A DNA stretch of 64,000 nucleotides from Laguncularia racemosa (Eukaryota > Streptophyta > Magnoliopsida > Myrtales > Combretaceae), in NCBI GenBank assembly GCA_037954665.1, contig JBBMOL010000013.1, forward strand, positions 2,790,001 to 2,854,000, in the 5' to 3' direction. The position numbers were made by a program, and so were the translations under genes. Below, one piece after another: positions 47,175-60,688 of the stretch. How positions within the stretch are numbered: the first letter of the stretch is position 1; each line of letters begins with the position of its first letter. The notes beneath the pieces were generated by a model. The model was given only the letters and a program-made list of their open reading frames with translations, was not told the DNA's origin and did not search any database.

Positions 47175-48656
47175 TGTTATGATCTCTTTTAAAGTATTTT
47201 GATGATAACAAAAAGTTTTTAATAAAGTTTATTGTATTTACAATTTGAGCTAAGAGTTAGAAGGAAAGCTATATTGTTTCTAATTACTTAAAAGATAAGT
47301 CAGAAGGTGTTGCTGTTATGAGTTAGTATAAAAGAACAACTTTATATATCAACGTAAGTTGGTTGACTTTCAATCTTAAGGCCAAGCTCTACTTATTGAA
47401 TATATTTGGGTAATATATTCAATTCATTTCACTAAAGTAGGACAAATATCCATGGGGATCTAAGTATTTAATTTTGGAATTAGGAGATTGAATCATTCAT
47501 GATTAATTTTATATTTATGATTCTGCTACAAGAAGATCAATATTTGAATAATATGTTTTCACCAAAATAGGAAAAATATCCATGGAAATCTAAGTGATTA
47601 ATTTTGGAATTAGAAGATTTAGTTAAATCATGATTAATTCATGATGGATCTCGTATATCTGGTTATGCTACAGGAGATCAAAATTAAAAGGCTTACGTTA
47701 AAGATTACATACCTTCGTGACCTTAAGGATAAGAGAAAGAGTTCTTGAACATTCTTCAAAATCAATGGGTAGTTGATTTCATCAATCAATTATATGCAAA
47801 TAAGATCTATCTCGATATAAGGATGAATCTAGACTATTTTTAACAATAAATTCGACAGAATTTCTATAACATATTATGAAGATATCAAATTTAAGTTTCA
47901 AAATCTTGCAGATATCTACAAATCTCATGGGATAATTCTTAAAGCATTCAAAGCAAGATCATTGTGACAAACTTTTAGTTAAGGATAGATCAACAATGAA
48001 GTCGTTACATTTTCTGTGTATAAATAAAAGAGAAATAAGAAGATTCAAGTAGAGAAGAAAATACAAAACCGTACAACATTCATTTATCAGAAAAAGAGCA
48101 TTATTAAAACTCAAATACTAACTTAGAAGCCACTTTGTCTTTTATATATTTTCATATTACACTCGAATCAATTTTTGGAGGATACAAACTCAAATTTCCT
48201 CTTTTGTTTTTGATAATTCTTGAAAGCTAGATATGTGTATTAGTGAGAAGTTACTTATTAACTCTATAGATCTATGAATAGCCTTAAAGATATGTTAGAT
48301 AGGCAGAGCAAGGTGTTTTTGAAGCCAAAGTATTGACAAAACGATTGTAATCTCTCAAATTTATTTTGGATTAGTAGAACAATACCAATGTGAATAACTA
48401 GGCTCCTGGCAATAGAGTTGGAAGAGAGGACTGACGTTTAAGGCGGAACCTCTATAAATAGCTTGCTCGATTCTCTTCTCTTTATCTTTTAATTTCTATT
48501 CTATAATAACTTGTAATTGTTTATAAATATTTATTTTTACGCCGTAATCAAATTAAGTAGTCAAAGAGGTTATTTTTAACTAGTAATTTTTTTTTAAAGA
48601 ATTTAGCAAGCAATCAATTCACCCCTCCTCTCTTGATTACTTAATTTGGACCAACA
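47175..48656 (+). repeat. Copia-3 3' LTR
   Basis: This 1,482-bp LTR runs from TGTTATGATC to GGACCAACA. It is collinear with the 5' LTR, with many substitutions and short indels. Confidence 0.94.
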
Positions 48657-48661
48657 AGTTT

Positions 48662-51162
48662 GATTTAAACAACCATAATATTAATAGCATATGATTTTGT
48701 TACATCCCAAACCTGTGTGGTTTCTTTTTAGTTTAGTTTAAATTAATTTTGGTTATAGTTAACTGAAATAGAAAAAACTATATTTACATATAGCTTGATT
48801 GAAACTAGTCATAATTTTTAAAGAAAATGAAAATCATTTTATTACTTATAATAACTTAGAATGTTTATTATTAATTTAGTGGAATGGTCATGAATTCTAC
48901 TTACGTAAACTTCTAAGCATGTTAATAAGGTGTCTAAAGATAGTGAATCCAATTATTATTGCGCCCTTTTATAAAACATAACATAACCGCTTATAATTAT
49001 GTACCATTGAAGCTTATAAAACATATGGAATTTAAAGTGGTTACCACCTTAGATTTTTATCAATGTGTTCGTGAGAAAGATAAATTGAATAATGAAGTGG
49101 CCCATATTATATCGGAGCACTTATAATTGTAGACATACCAGTCAAACTAGTAAAAGCCCGCACTTTAAGTGGATATTAATTCAGAATACAAATTAGTACT
49201 TACCGGTAAAAGTAATAAACCTATTAAAAACATTATCATAATTAATTTTCTAATAACATATATATTTATAAGTTATTGTAAATACATGAAATGATATATC
49301 ATTTAGAAAGAGTTAAATATATAAGCATAAAGCAAATAATTGTATTATTTTATATTAAATTATATAATTTTTTTGGTCAAAAAAATAATGTAAAGGTTGT
49401 AACTATTTTTAAAATTATTATATCACTTGCATAATTATCTGTGTACTTATAATAATGTGGACTAAAGAACTTTCAATGTGAATTTCATCATTTATTTATA
49501 ATATGTGTGTGTGTGTGTGTGTGTGTGTGTCACCATGCGTACCATTTTGGATTAATAGTATCTGATTGGAAAACAATTAATAAGAAGAACCGGTGAGTGT
49601 GTAGTCTCAAAACAACAATAAAAAGTTAAGAAGACATGATACGTTTAGTTGCCGCATAAGATCGTCTTTCTAGTTAGAAGTTTGCCTTTGTTCTCAAAAT
49701 TGCATCTTAAAGTATAAAAATTCTATCATTCATCAGTGAAACCCTACTTTTGTTTTCTTTCATTTTTAACCAATAATTGTATAAAAGTAGCTTTTAATGG
49801 GTCAAAATCCACCCCACTAGGAAGGATAAGTGTCTAATTTTCCTTATTCTAGTTAAAGAAGCCAATATATGTGTGTTCCACTTTCATTTAATATTGTACT
49901 ATTTGGCCAATGATTCATTTGCATGCCTTTCATTTATTGGTCAGTGATATGAGCAACAACGATATAAATTATTGCTGTCCATGTTTTTTTTCCATTATAA
50001 AAAGCATAAAGCTTTTAGAAGGTTATGTCTAGGAAAAAGTTATCGAAAAAGGAGTTTGATCAAATGCTTAAAACTATCAACATTATGCATTATGATTTCA
50101 TTTTAGGGGGTGCTTGTTATTTTGCAACTAGAGAAAAATATGCTTAATTGAGATTTAGCTTATAAAGTTTTGTTTGTTGGTTGCTAATCGTTAATTTTAC
50201 TTAGTGTTAAAGATCAAACTAATGTTCCATTAGAATGTAGTTGGCTTTATTCGAACGAAACTTAGTTTCCCATGTCCTAAGGAGTGAAAGCAACTAAAAC
50301 CATGTCATATAAAATGGGCACTTCATTTGGATAAAGTGATTTAAGTTGAATGAAATTCTTCTTGGAAAAAAAGAGAGAGAGAGAGAGAAATTACACTTCC
50401 TTCAAACCAAGTCATTTTGTTTTGATGAAGTGCTATTTTGGATAATAATGTAATCCTCAAGCCTTCACACCTTTTGGTCAAACTATATCATTGGATTGTT
50501 TGTTTGGAAGAATAGACATCTTTGTTAGTGCTGCATGTGTCACTTATGCTTAGACTTAGGGGTGAGCAAATACAAGATTAGTAGGACATGAAGCCTTACC
50601 ATACCCTATTCTATATGTATTGGTTTTCAGGTTTTGAAATCTAAATTTATCATATAATATTAAGAAACTATTCTAAAACTTGTATCTTATAGAGCTCACA
50701 AAATATATTTCATTTTTTTTTTCGTATACCTGTTGCTACAAAAATCTTGTGGCCAAAGTTACTCAATAAATGTAATGTGGCATATTTATCAATTGATAAC
50801 AAAATGTTTATTAAATTTTAATAAAATGATTGTGTAATTTGCACTATCATATCAGAACTAATCTTCTGTTTTTTTTCAAATAATTATTCATTCACATTAT
50901 TACTTGCATTTATAAATTAATAGACATATATACATCTAAACATAAATATTTGTGGCAAATATCCAAATAGTTATTTAAAATGATCATAATATATGACTTA
51001 TTCACTTAATTGCAATATCCAATAGCGCACTACATATATTTCATCAAATTCTAAAAGAGAGGTGGGCAAATACATTACAGTAACGTTTGAATTGCAGTAT
51101 TGAATATATAAAAAGTACTGAACAATATAAAATAAGAAAAAACATAATAGTATAACTATCTT
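48662..51162. other. AT-rich intergenic DNA with a (GT)n microsatellite
   Basis: A GT run of about 13 repeats lies at 49,505-49,530 and a short GA run at about 50,373-50,388. No coding frame, RNA gene or transposon boundary is recognised. Confidence 0.5.
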
Positions 51163-51454
51163 ATACCACGTTTGATATACACTATATGGATAAAATTTTT
51201 TGTGATATCTATTGTTTGGATGGATAGAGAATTGTATTAAACATGATATATAAAGTACTAGATAAAGATTTTTATATTTATATTTAGTGAAATTGATTTT
51301 TTGTATCATATTTTGAATAGTATAAAATATAAATATTTTATTTAGTATTTTAAAATCATTTTTATCCATTGATAAAAAAATATATAGATCAAATAAAAGA
51401 TAAAATATTTTATCTAATATAATATATAAATTTATAATAATCAAATGTGTGCTA
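51163..51454. mobile_element. MITE-like element with CACGTTTGAT-type ends
   Basis: The left end TACCACGTTTGATAT (from 51,164) and right end ATCAAATGTGTGCTA (to 51,454) are imperfect inverted repeats around an AT-rich, non-coding core of about 290 bp. The right end carries TCAAATGTGTGCTA, a common hAT-MITE look. The 148-residue minus-strand frame through here is low-complexity. Confidence 0.5.
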
Positions 51455-51584
51455 GGTTTCGCATGATTTCAAAATGAGGATTATCCACCCATGAAAAAAG
51501 GTTTTTGAGAAATCGTACAGCGGATAAGTAGTGACAAATTGCTTTCAAGAGAAGAGCACCAAGCAAAGAGGAAAGCTTTGATTG

Positions 51585-51886
51585 ATTGGTGACTTGGCAC
51601 TTACTGAATCGAAAAGAAACAGCACAGACAAGAGACGAGACAGAGACGGTAGAGGATCGATCGGATTCTAATATAGTGGAGGATTCTGTGGATTATGGTA
51701 TGTGGTTTTCACCCAAGATAAGCAAAATGTTCCTGGAATAAATATGTTAATATAATATCTAACCCTTTTTTATATATATATATATAATATTCACATTCGA
51801 CTATTATAGATCAAGAGCAAGACGAGACCAAGCTCGCCATTGGCCTGTCAGTTATGAGACAGGCCATCATGTCGGGAAGACAATGA
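51585..51886 (+). other. Candidate spliced coding remnant (weak)
   Basis: A plus-strand frame without an ATG is open from about 51,585 to 51,697, rich in Glu, Asp, Thr and Arg. A GTATGT donor lies at 51,698 and an AG acceptor at 51,808-51,809, around a 112-bp AT-rich segment. Joining them keeps the frame open for 24 more codons (ending RQAIMSGRQ) to a TGA at 51,884. Higher GC and clean splice signals suggest an exon pair, but there is no start codon and no similarity that I recognise. It could be a transcribed gene end or chance. Confidence 0.2.
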
Positions 51887-53561
51887 ATGATGATGATGTT
51901 TATTTAGAACCTATAGATGTCAGCCCTTCTATCAGTTTTAGGATATGATTCAAAATTTTAGGACAGGGATGGGTTCTTCTATACGATCGAAACGGCCAGA
52001 TTGAATTGATAAATCAGTTCTTTAATGGGTATCATATGTCATTATATTTTATATTTATAAGTGCCTTCAAACTTGCACCCGTTATTATATAACCCTTAGA
52101 AAGGTATACATAAAAGATAAATGCTTAACAATAAATTCATTATTTTTTAAATAAACTCGTGTATTTCACTTACTTAATATGGTTTTTTTTTTTTTTTTTC
52201 CATGTCTTCATCAAGAAGTTGGAACTTCATCTGCTGCAAATTCGTCCTCTTATAAGCAGATAAGGGGATTTAACTATAAATTGTCGCTTTCTCAGCAAGT
52301 AGATGATTTCAACTACTTTAAAATAAAATCCTCATTTTCCCACCAGCTTAGTGGTAAAATTACTGCTGGAAGCACTTCGTATTGTGGATAATTCACATCA
52401 ATTTGAACCGATGCCTGTTTAATTGGAAAGTCATGAAGTTGAATATATAAAAATAATATAATTTAATAGTAGGAAATTGGATAATCGTAATTTCATCCTC
52501 AAAACCTTTAGTTAGGTATGAAAGCATAACATTGAGATTTTAGTAATGATTTATAGAATATAAATATATATATATATATATTGTTAAAAATTATGCTAGT
52601 GAAGAGTTCGCATCCGACTAATAGTTTTGAGATATTATTTATGATTGGTCTTTGAAAAAAGTCTAAAACTAATTTATATCATTTGGGTTTGCATGCATGG
52701 ATTACTAAGTTTGGAAGAGGTTTTGTTTATGAATATTTTGTACAATGTGACCATGCACAACTGGTTTAAACATTTATGAATTTTCCTTGTTTATCTATAT
52801 CCAGCTCTTTATCACTTAATTATAACAACAATTGATCTTATCCATTCATAATCAACAGAATCATTATCGGCATCATTCAGGACATTTCTTTTTTAATAAA
52901 TAGCACTTGTTCTTTTGATTTCACGGCCTGCTGCAGACTTAATGCTCTCACTTGGAGTTTGATGATCCTTATCATTATAGCAAAATACTGACTTCTCATC
53001 TCATCTCGTGCGATGACACTTGTGAATTGCGATTCCATCTGGCGCACGATGTTCATTTATAAATGCTCACGTCTTTATATGTTATAAACACAATGTGACC
53101 ATGCCTAATGGCCTAAATTAACTATCCAGCTAAAAGCTTTAATTGGCCCATTAAATGGTATATTTGCTATAAATACTCTTACTAGTGTAGTGTTTGATTA
53201 GTAAAACTGCAAAAAATAATAGGGCAGCATTATACCTAAAAAAAAAAAGTATGATATAATTTTTTAATTTCACATTTGGTTTGTGCAAAACAAAATACAA
53301 GATTTTATGATGATATAAGATTATTTTTAATATCAGCATGAGAATTCATCGGAAAAGCTTCTGGATGAACACAATAACAAAAGAAATAATAATAATATAG
53401 GATTTTTGTTTTTGAGTTTTGCAAATATGTTTATTTTATCTAATAAAACAAATTTTTATAACATAAGATATATGGTGCAAATTTTTTGGGTTTTGTTCAA
53501 TACCTTGAAATTCTTTTTATTATGTAACTTAGTTCACTATGCAAATCTAACAAAGGATTAA
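51887..53561. other. AT-rich intergenic DNA with one exon-like frame
   Basis: A plus-strand frame from about 52,213 to a stop at 52,389 is serine-rich (GTSSAANSSSYKQIRGF at the start) and follows a long T tract, as a 3' splice site would. No family is recognised. The rest is AT-rich, with an AT run at about 52,563-52,580. Confidence 0.3.
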
Positions 53562-53852
53562 TGGTATGTTTATTTAATTTTATAAAGATGGAATAAAATA
53601 GATATTTTTCCTAACAATTCTATTCATGTATTTGGTTAGTGAAATTGTTATTCCATGAAATTACTATTACTGTGAAATGAAGAATTACAATTCTTTATAA
53701 GACCTAAGAAATAACATATTTACTAGTATATTTTCAAATATATAAATGAGATCTTAAAAGAACTATAAAATAACTATTACTATCCTATTTTATTTTTTTA
53801 TAATTTTAATTCTATTCATATCTTATTCTAATTCATAAACCAAACATACTAT
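53562..53852. mobile_element. MITE-like element with GTATGTTT / AAACATAC ends
   Basis: Inverted ends TGGTATGTTT (from 53,562) and CCAAACATACTA (to 53,852) enclose a 290-bp AT-rich core with palindromic tendency. It is non-coding. Superfamily and target duplication are not resolved. Confidence 0.45.
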
Positions 53853-55834
53853 AAGGATTTTCTATTCAATATTATAAAATGATGACAATCAAACATGACC
53901 TTAGTATCATATTCTTCTATTAATTGCCTTTTTGGTGAAAGTAGCATGAAAGAAATGAACATACGCAACATTGATGTCGTGATAATTAATGTATCGAATT
54001 AAATAATCAAATCTGCTTGTTATTCATAGCTGTTATTTATATATTCTATGATGATCTACCTAACATCTCATGCACGGTTTAGGTTGTCATATGAACTACG
54101 TATTAGTTTACTTGGATATACTTTATCTCCTTATCTAAAGTTTGACTGATAATTATGATTAGGAATCGTGATATATTGGACTCTGAAACCTTTTGGACCC
54201 GCAATATTGGGATAGTTTTAGGATGGGTAAGGAAGGACATTTGGCTGGATTCCGCTCAAAATTTTTATAATCTGCACTAATGGGATAGAGTAAAAAAGCA
54301 TAATCATGTACTCGGCTCTTAATTTTTTTTTTATTTTTTGAGTTTAGTACTGGTCCGATTCACATGAAATTTACCAATTCGATGAGTTTTAATACCGAAC
54401 CATCCTTTCAACCACTTGATGGGTCAATGTCAGTTTAAACCAGTCGAGCCGGTTTAAACCAAGTCCCTAAAACATACTTAGATTCTATTAATTGAATAAT
54501 AGAAGTTTTAGATTGACTTTCGAATTCCTTAGAATTTTTCAGGATACGCAATTTCATGAACCTGTATTGCATAATATTGCTAATAAATATAATTAAATTA
54601 TTAAAATATAATGAAATAAAATAAAGTTGACTTAATTTACAATTCACTATTTTAGGTTAATACTTGTTTAGACAAAATCTCGTATCTCCAATTTACATTG
54701 GCATTTGTTAGTTACTTTTGTGTTTTTATTGATATTCGTTATATTTGCATTGAACTGATAATTTAAATATCATGACTTTGGGTATTATGGGGCTACTAAC
54801 ATTTTAACGTAAGAATATGTAAAGCTTTACAATTGGCCCAGTTCGTCTCTCTCTTTGGTACATAGGAGGTGAAAAGTCTTAAGTAAAAAATAGTTAATAG
54901 CCAAATTAATAAATTAATAGATTCTTTTTTAATTATTTAATTAAAAAATATCTAAGTAATATATATATATATATATTATTTACTATTTAATTATATAAAC
55001 AAATAGTAATACTCTCCTAAAATTTATATGAAACTACATATAGCATGAGGTATCATAACAATGATCGATGTAGGATAATTAGGCAATCTTTCGAGACACA
55101 TGTCTTATAAAGTCGAGCGTCGACTAGTAAGCCTCACAGAGGGATAGCTTATGCAATTATCTAATGCTGCATGGTTTCAAATATGAGATTAATAGAACTC
55201 TGTGATTGATAGTTGAAACTGACAGAGATAAACTTCTTTTATAGAAATAGTGGGGTTTTATCCTTCTTTTTTTTTTTTTTTTTTAAGTAAGGATATTCTT
55301 CTAATCACTAATGTACATATTTATTTAAAAAATGAAATATATTTTAATAAATTCTTAATCCTAGTTCAATCTCAGTTGAACTCTCAACGCTTTACCTCTA
55401 AACTTATCAAGATCAAAGGCTGACTCTTTTTTTCTTCGGCCACAAAGGCTGGTACGATACCAGCAACCTTGATATATATCTTTAGCTCATCTTCTAAATA
55501 GACCCAATTCCCATTAGCTCAACGTTTACTTCAGAAATAAGACTCTTGAAGACCTCGATGCCATCGTCCTATCTTGGAAATTGATCCTTTAATTTTTTTT
55601 TAATTTATAATTCAATAATTAGAATTGTACAAATTTTTTAAATTTCTTATACCATTATAATGATGTTATCTTTTTCTTAGCATTTCAACAATTAATTATA
55701 TATAACACCATTTTAAAGTGATAAATTTAAAAAAATTACGAAAAGACAATTGAAATTGGATCAAAAGCCTTCCATCTTTTATCGCATTAGTACGTGGAGT
55801 TCCTATTTGTTCCTTCATCAATAGCTTGAGCTAC
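53853..55834. other. AT-rich intergenic DNA
   Basis: No gene is found. There is an AT run at about 54,960-54,977. The stretch at 55,040-55,200 and 55,370-55,560 is less AT-rich and could be old transposon sequence, but no motif allows a call. Confidence 0.4.
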
Positions 55835-56318
55835 TGTTACAGCAAGTAACTGAAGATAGATAAGAGCTCCAAAATGGAATGAAGATTACATAACAAGATG
55901 AAGTGGCAACATTGTAATTTTGTAATCATTAGTAGCACAAAATTGTATTAGCATTAGTAGATCTAGTAGCAAAGGCGAGAAAATAGATTTGTAACAAACA
56001 TAAATGATTAATCATATACCAAACTATAAATAGAGAAAAAACAAAAAAAAAAAGACATTCCTGTTATTGCCTTTAAGAGTTGTACACTCACTCAAAGTAA
56101 TATAGTCTTCTTCTTCACCTTGCAAACATAGAATTCATCGATTAGAATTAGTGAAACCCTAAACAAGAATAAACCCAAAATAGTAATCATGAGATAAGAG
56201 AAAAAGAGAGGAGAGAGAACCTTCAAAGAGAGAGTTAATGATAGAATTTACAAAAGAGAAGGCATATAACCCTAAGACGTGTTTGAATTGGGCCTAAAGT
56301 ATTAGCTAGGCCCTATCA
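55835..56318 (+). repeat. Probable 5' LTR of the gypsy fragment
   Basis: It starts TGTTACAGC and ends CCCTATCA. A TATA box CTATAAATAG lies at 56,024-56,033, and GTTGTACACTCACTC with a CT-rich stretch about 55 bases later is typical of an R-U5 region. No second copy exists in the window, so the borders are inferred. Confidence 0.6.
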
Positions 56319-56379
56319 ATATGGTGCCCTCATCTTTATCATGGTACCAAAATTACGTTTTAATTCTCACAATGCAGAT

Positions 56380-57831
56380 ATGAATGGAATCAAGAGCATG
56401 TTCATGACAATGCAACAAAGTAATCAAGGTTTGGAACATTAGCAAATATTAATGCTCAATTACAAGCTTTAATAACAAGAGTTGATAACATTGAACTTTC
56501 GCAACATTAAAATCAAAACCCATCAAATTTATCATCTCCTTCAAAAAAATGTTATGGATTCATCATTTTCTATGGAACAAAGGTCTTTAATCAATGATAA
56601 TCTATTGAAAGGCATTAAATTGGAAATTCCCAAGTTTTATGATATCGATTCCCTTTGATGGGTTTTTTAGACACAACGATTTTTTTTATTTCCACAAGAT
56701 TCTTGATCATCAACGTATTACCATTACTTCATTTGCAAGGAGGGGCCTGCTCCACAATGGTATAGATGGATGTTTAGTAATCATCAACTTTCTTCTAGGA
56801 TTGAATTCACTAAAGCCATTGAAATTCATTTTAGGCCTTTGGAGTGTGAAGATGTTCAAGGGTTGTTGTCGAAGTTGATTAAAAAACAATCAATATCTGA
56901 ATATTGATATGAGTTTGAAGCTCTTTCTAACCATATTTTTAGTGTACTTGAATCTTTTTTGACCGGTTGTTTTGTTTTAGGTATAAAAACTACCATTCAT
57001 AGAGATGTTTAAATACCTGAATGCTATATGGTTGGCTAAACAATATGAAGCCAAAAATAGTGAGCAATTTCCTTTTCGACCTTCTTTTTCATCAACACCT
57101 ACCATCACTATATCATCTACCCTTCAATTTTCTAGACCTCCAACATTATTTACTCCATTTTCTTCTAATTCTTCTTCCAATCCTACTCCTTCTTACAACC
57201 CATTTCCCTAAGGAAACTCATTGTACAAGAAATGAAGCTTCGAAAAGAGAAAGGTTTATGTTTTAATTATGATGAGAAGTTTCATCGAATCACAAATGTA
57301 AGGCTCAATTTTTTGCATTACTATGTGAGGTTTTTGATATTCATGAAGACACTCAAATTGATGACACAGATATACCAATGTCAAATCAAGTATAAGATGT
57401 TGATAAATTAGTGGCCATTAGTTATTATGCCTTGTTAGATACTTCATTACCTTGTACTACCAAATTTCAAGGCATGATTACTAATAAAGTGGTATCCATT
57501 TTGTTAGATTCAGGTAGTACTCATAATTTTGTACAAACTTGTCTAGCTCAACATTTGGGTCTTATCATTTCACCATTTTCTAGTTTTTCAAGTTATGATT
57601 GGGAATGCTGGTATGTTGGTTTGTGAGGGACAACGTGCTAATGTGACATTATTTGTTTAAGTCATGAAATTTTGTGAAACTTTCTATGTTTTTCCAGCCT
57701 AAGGGGTTAAAGTAATTTTAGGAGTACAATAGTTGCAAAGTTTGGGGCAATTACTATTACTATTGATTATGCCCAGCTTTTGATGCAATTTATGAAGAAT
57801 GGGTAACCATCACATTACATGGAGAGAGTCC
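56380..57831 (+). pseudogene. Gypsy gag and aspartic protease, decayed
   Basis: The gag core reads, across frameshifts, LEIPKF at about 56,620, then a retrotrans_gag pattern with RITITSF-type, WYRWMF and FTKAIEIHFRP segments to about 56,990. A serine- and proline-rich stretch (FRPSFSSTPT) follows at about 57,075. The protease has LLDSGSTHNFV at about 57,501-57,535, with LGLIISPF after it. Frames change at least at 56,650, 57,220 and 57,590. The motif order is that of plant Ty3/gypsy Gag-Pro. No protein is expected. Confidence 0.78.
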
Positions 57832-60688
57832 ACATGTGGCAAGGCAAATTTCGCATCATTAGCTTCGCCAACACTTGTCCTCTTTATTGAGAATTATTTA
57901 AAATGCAATAGTGATCCCTCAATCTGGATACATCTGACATGCAAAATCGTTGAATATTACGTAAACAGACAAAAGAGCATTAACACAAAACTAAAAATAT
58001 GAAACCCGGGTTGCCTGCAGATTGACTCCAAACTATTATAATAAGTGTCACAAAATTAGCAATTGATTCGAAGTTCAAGTTACAACTGGCCCTTTAATAC
58101 CCTATAGGAAAAATTGATATAATTTGGTTCTCTAATCTTCCTATGGCTCTTCAAAAGCTTGTTGTCTAGTATGATGATTCCCTAGGTAATTTTTTATGAG
58201 GGACATGAAGATGATTAAGACTCGGCTTATGAGATAAGAAGATCTTGGATAGAACATTTGTTATTCCTTTGAGGATGAATAATGAATATATGAAGATTGG
58301 TGGAGATCAGTCGGAATAAAGTAGAGAAATCGTAGCTATCAACTTCACGATACATCTTTGCGTGATATTTTCTATTACGTATCTCTCTTGAATCTTTATT
58401 GCATTACCATTTTCGTGCTTAACATATTTGCTTGGTTATTGTTTTACAAAAGTAATTAGTAAGCTTTTTAAAATTTGCCATAAACCTATTCAATATCCCT
58501 TTATTATATATATTTTTAGTACATTTGGATTTTTCATGGTCCATCTTGGCTACTTGGTTTGGTTGCGATGCTTTATTTAAGAAAGACGTGTACCAAATAT
58601 GGGTCAATTACAAGTTTTTGAAAAAATGTCCCATATATTTCGAACGAATATAAAAATAAAAAAATGTCTAGGATTAGTAGATGTAAGGGGTTCATTTGGT
58701 ATTGCATGATTGCAACGTATAATTTGTTTGGTATTTAAAGAAAATGAATCAATATATTACTTATGTCAAACTTGAATGAAATGGGGAGAATGAGTGACGC
58801 TCTTAAAAGAAGATGATGGGGCACTTATATAATTTGATTACAAGCATCGAGTTTGGATGCCTAGAAAATTAAACATAAACACTTCTTTAGAGTTTTGGCC
58901 AAAAAAAATTAAAAAAAAAAAAGGTGGGGTGGGCGGACAGAAAGAGAACACAACTACTAATAGAGTCAAATTAATTACAAACTCATCACGTAGTGGATCG
59001 GTCAATGAAATATTGATGCTTCCATGAGACGATTGGCATTATTAGCTGTTACTAAAAGCTGTCAAGAAAGTGTGAAGCACTGAAACCCCTTTAATGTCGA
59101 ACATGCATAAATGATAATTGCGACAGAAACTTTTGGACCTTACCCGAGTTATAAAACAAACGAGAACGATAAGGCAATTGATTGTTTGTCTACTTCCTAA
59201 ATATATGCCGACTTAATCATCCTAGGATATGTTTACAAGCAAATGCCAGTTTCTTTCAAGGGTGGGCCTATATTAAAGCAAGTCCATTTTAATTTGCTTG
59301 ATCAAGTTGATGAAACCCAACTATATATCTTAGCCAACGGGCGAGGCTAATTAGGAAGCAATATAAAATTTTATCATAAAGATATTTTATTGAGCACCTT
59401 AAAAATACTTAATTCTTCTCACGAATAAATAATTAATATCTTCAATCAACATTGGACCCAGAATCTAAGCTGAGGAGTTATCATAAGTTGTGTATAGAAC
59501 TTAGAAGAGGGAAAATCATAAAGATATATATTCTTAATTTTTTTTACTAAACCTGAAAGTTCAAAATTTGGGGGGCATCCATAGGGTCTAAACCCCCTTG
59601 CATCCGCCCCTATTGTTAGTACATCTTATATGCTGGTTGGCTTCCACACTCAATTATTATTATTATTTTTATTTTGCATATTTTATCTATTATGTCTCAC
59701 GTAAGCATTCTATTTTATTGGCTGATGCATTGAAATTGTAAAAGCTATATATATGAATAAATACACTTAAGATATTTGTTGAAGGGCATCTTATGACAAA
59801 TGCGGCTAATGACCACTGAATGCACTTGCACTTCTTCGATTTTTCTGAAATATGTGTATCTATCAGTTAAAAGTGCAAATGCAGTTGTCCTTTGCACCAA
59901 CACGTAATTGTTTTCAATTGATTTTTGCATTGGCACCACAAAATGGTCCTAAGACCATTATGTGCTCTTTCCCCTTGGTTCAAAAATTGAATTTGTACAA
60001 TTATTGAACGTTCATGATTGGGTTCTACCATCAAATGCTTTTAGTTTTTCGGAAAGGCCATGATGCATTCCTTTTCTGTCTCCTCTACGGATATCAGAAG
60101 TTCAATAAACCAAGAATCGTACTGAAAAGTTTATAAAGCAACAAATGGTGTGGCAATGCGGGTTCATGTAGAGATTCATATGTTGGCGTTACATACAGAT
60201 GAATCTTTGACCATAAACTTTTCCAAGTGACAGATTGGCAATGTACCAGGGATATGTTGAATTATTCGTAGTCCTTTCGGTCAAGAAAGCAAGGCTTTGA
60301 TTGAGGAAGATAACGATATCTATGTTTTGCATATGTTGTTGTGTGTGCGCTTCTGCCCTTTGCTTTGCTTAAATAGTGAAAAAAAAAAAAAGGTTGATAT
60401 TAATACATCATGTGTATGATTGAGTAGTGAGTAATTATTATTAATATTTTGATATATAAAAAATGAGATTGGTAGATTTTACGAGTTTTATAAAAATAGC
60501 CACGTATTAAAATTTTATTATTATTTATATACCAAAATTTAGTTATTAAAGCTTTTTTGTGGTTTAATGGTATAGTATTTGTCTTTCTTTTTTTTTTCTT
60601 TCCATAAAAGCCCAAGAGCCAGTAAAAGGTGAAACAAACGTGTGATACTTCAAAAGAGGCTTTTTTAGCACCAAAGGGCTGATCTTTT
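57832..60688. other. AT-rich intergenic DNA
   Basis: No gene is recognised. The part to about 58,330 may still be worn gypsy sequence. Near 59,568-59,612 a G-rich then C-rich stretch (GGGGGGCATCC, ATCCGCCCCT) can pair as a hairpin and resembles transposon ends. The minus-strand frames at 58,419-58,607, 59,745-59,939 and 60,400-60,699 lack motifs. Confidence 0.4.

Larger units (their letters stand above)
38278..48656 (+). mobile_element. Copia-3: large decayed Ty1/copia element, SIRE/Maximus-like
   Basis: The element is 10,379 bp and starts TGTTATGATC. It is flanked by the exact 5-bp duplication AGTTT at 38,273-38,277 and 48,657-48,661. The 1.5-kb LTRs, a gag with a charged tail and zinc knuckle, RVT_2 pol, and an extra ORF between RNase H and the polypurine tract fit the SIRE/Maximus group. 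Over the first 250 bp the LTRs differ at roughly one base in ten, making this clearly older than Copia-1. Coding parts are full of stops. Confidence 0.94.
55835..57831 (+). mobile_element. Ty3/gypsy retrotransposon, 5' part only
   Basis: An LTR-like segment (55,835-56,318) is followed by a primer-site-like ATGGTGCCCTCATC and then gag and protease similarity. It ends at about 57,831 in the sequence VTITLHGES, just after the protease. Reverse transcriptase, RNase H, integrase and the 3' LTR are absent, so the element was truncated. Confidence 0.75.

Noticed and set aside
50998..51444. 148-residue minus-strand frame
   Set aside because: Low-complexity Ile/Leu/Tyr/Phe translation of a MITE-like AT-rich palindrome.
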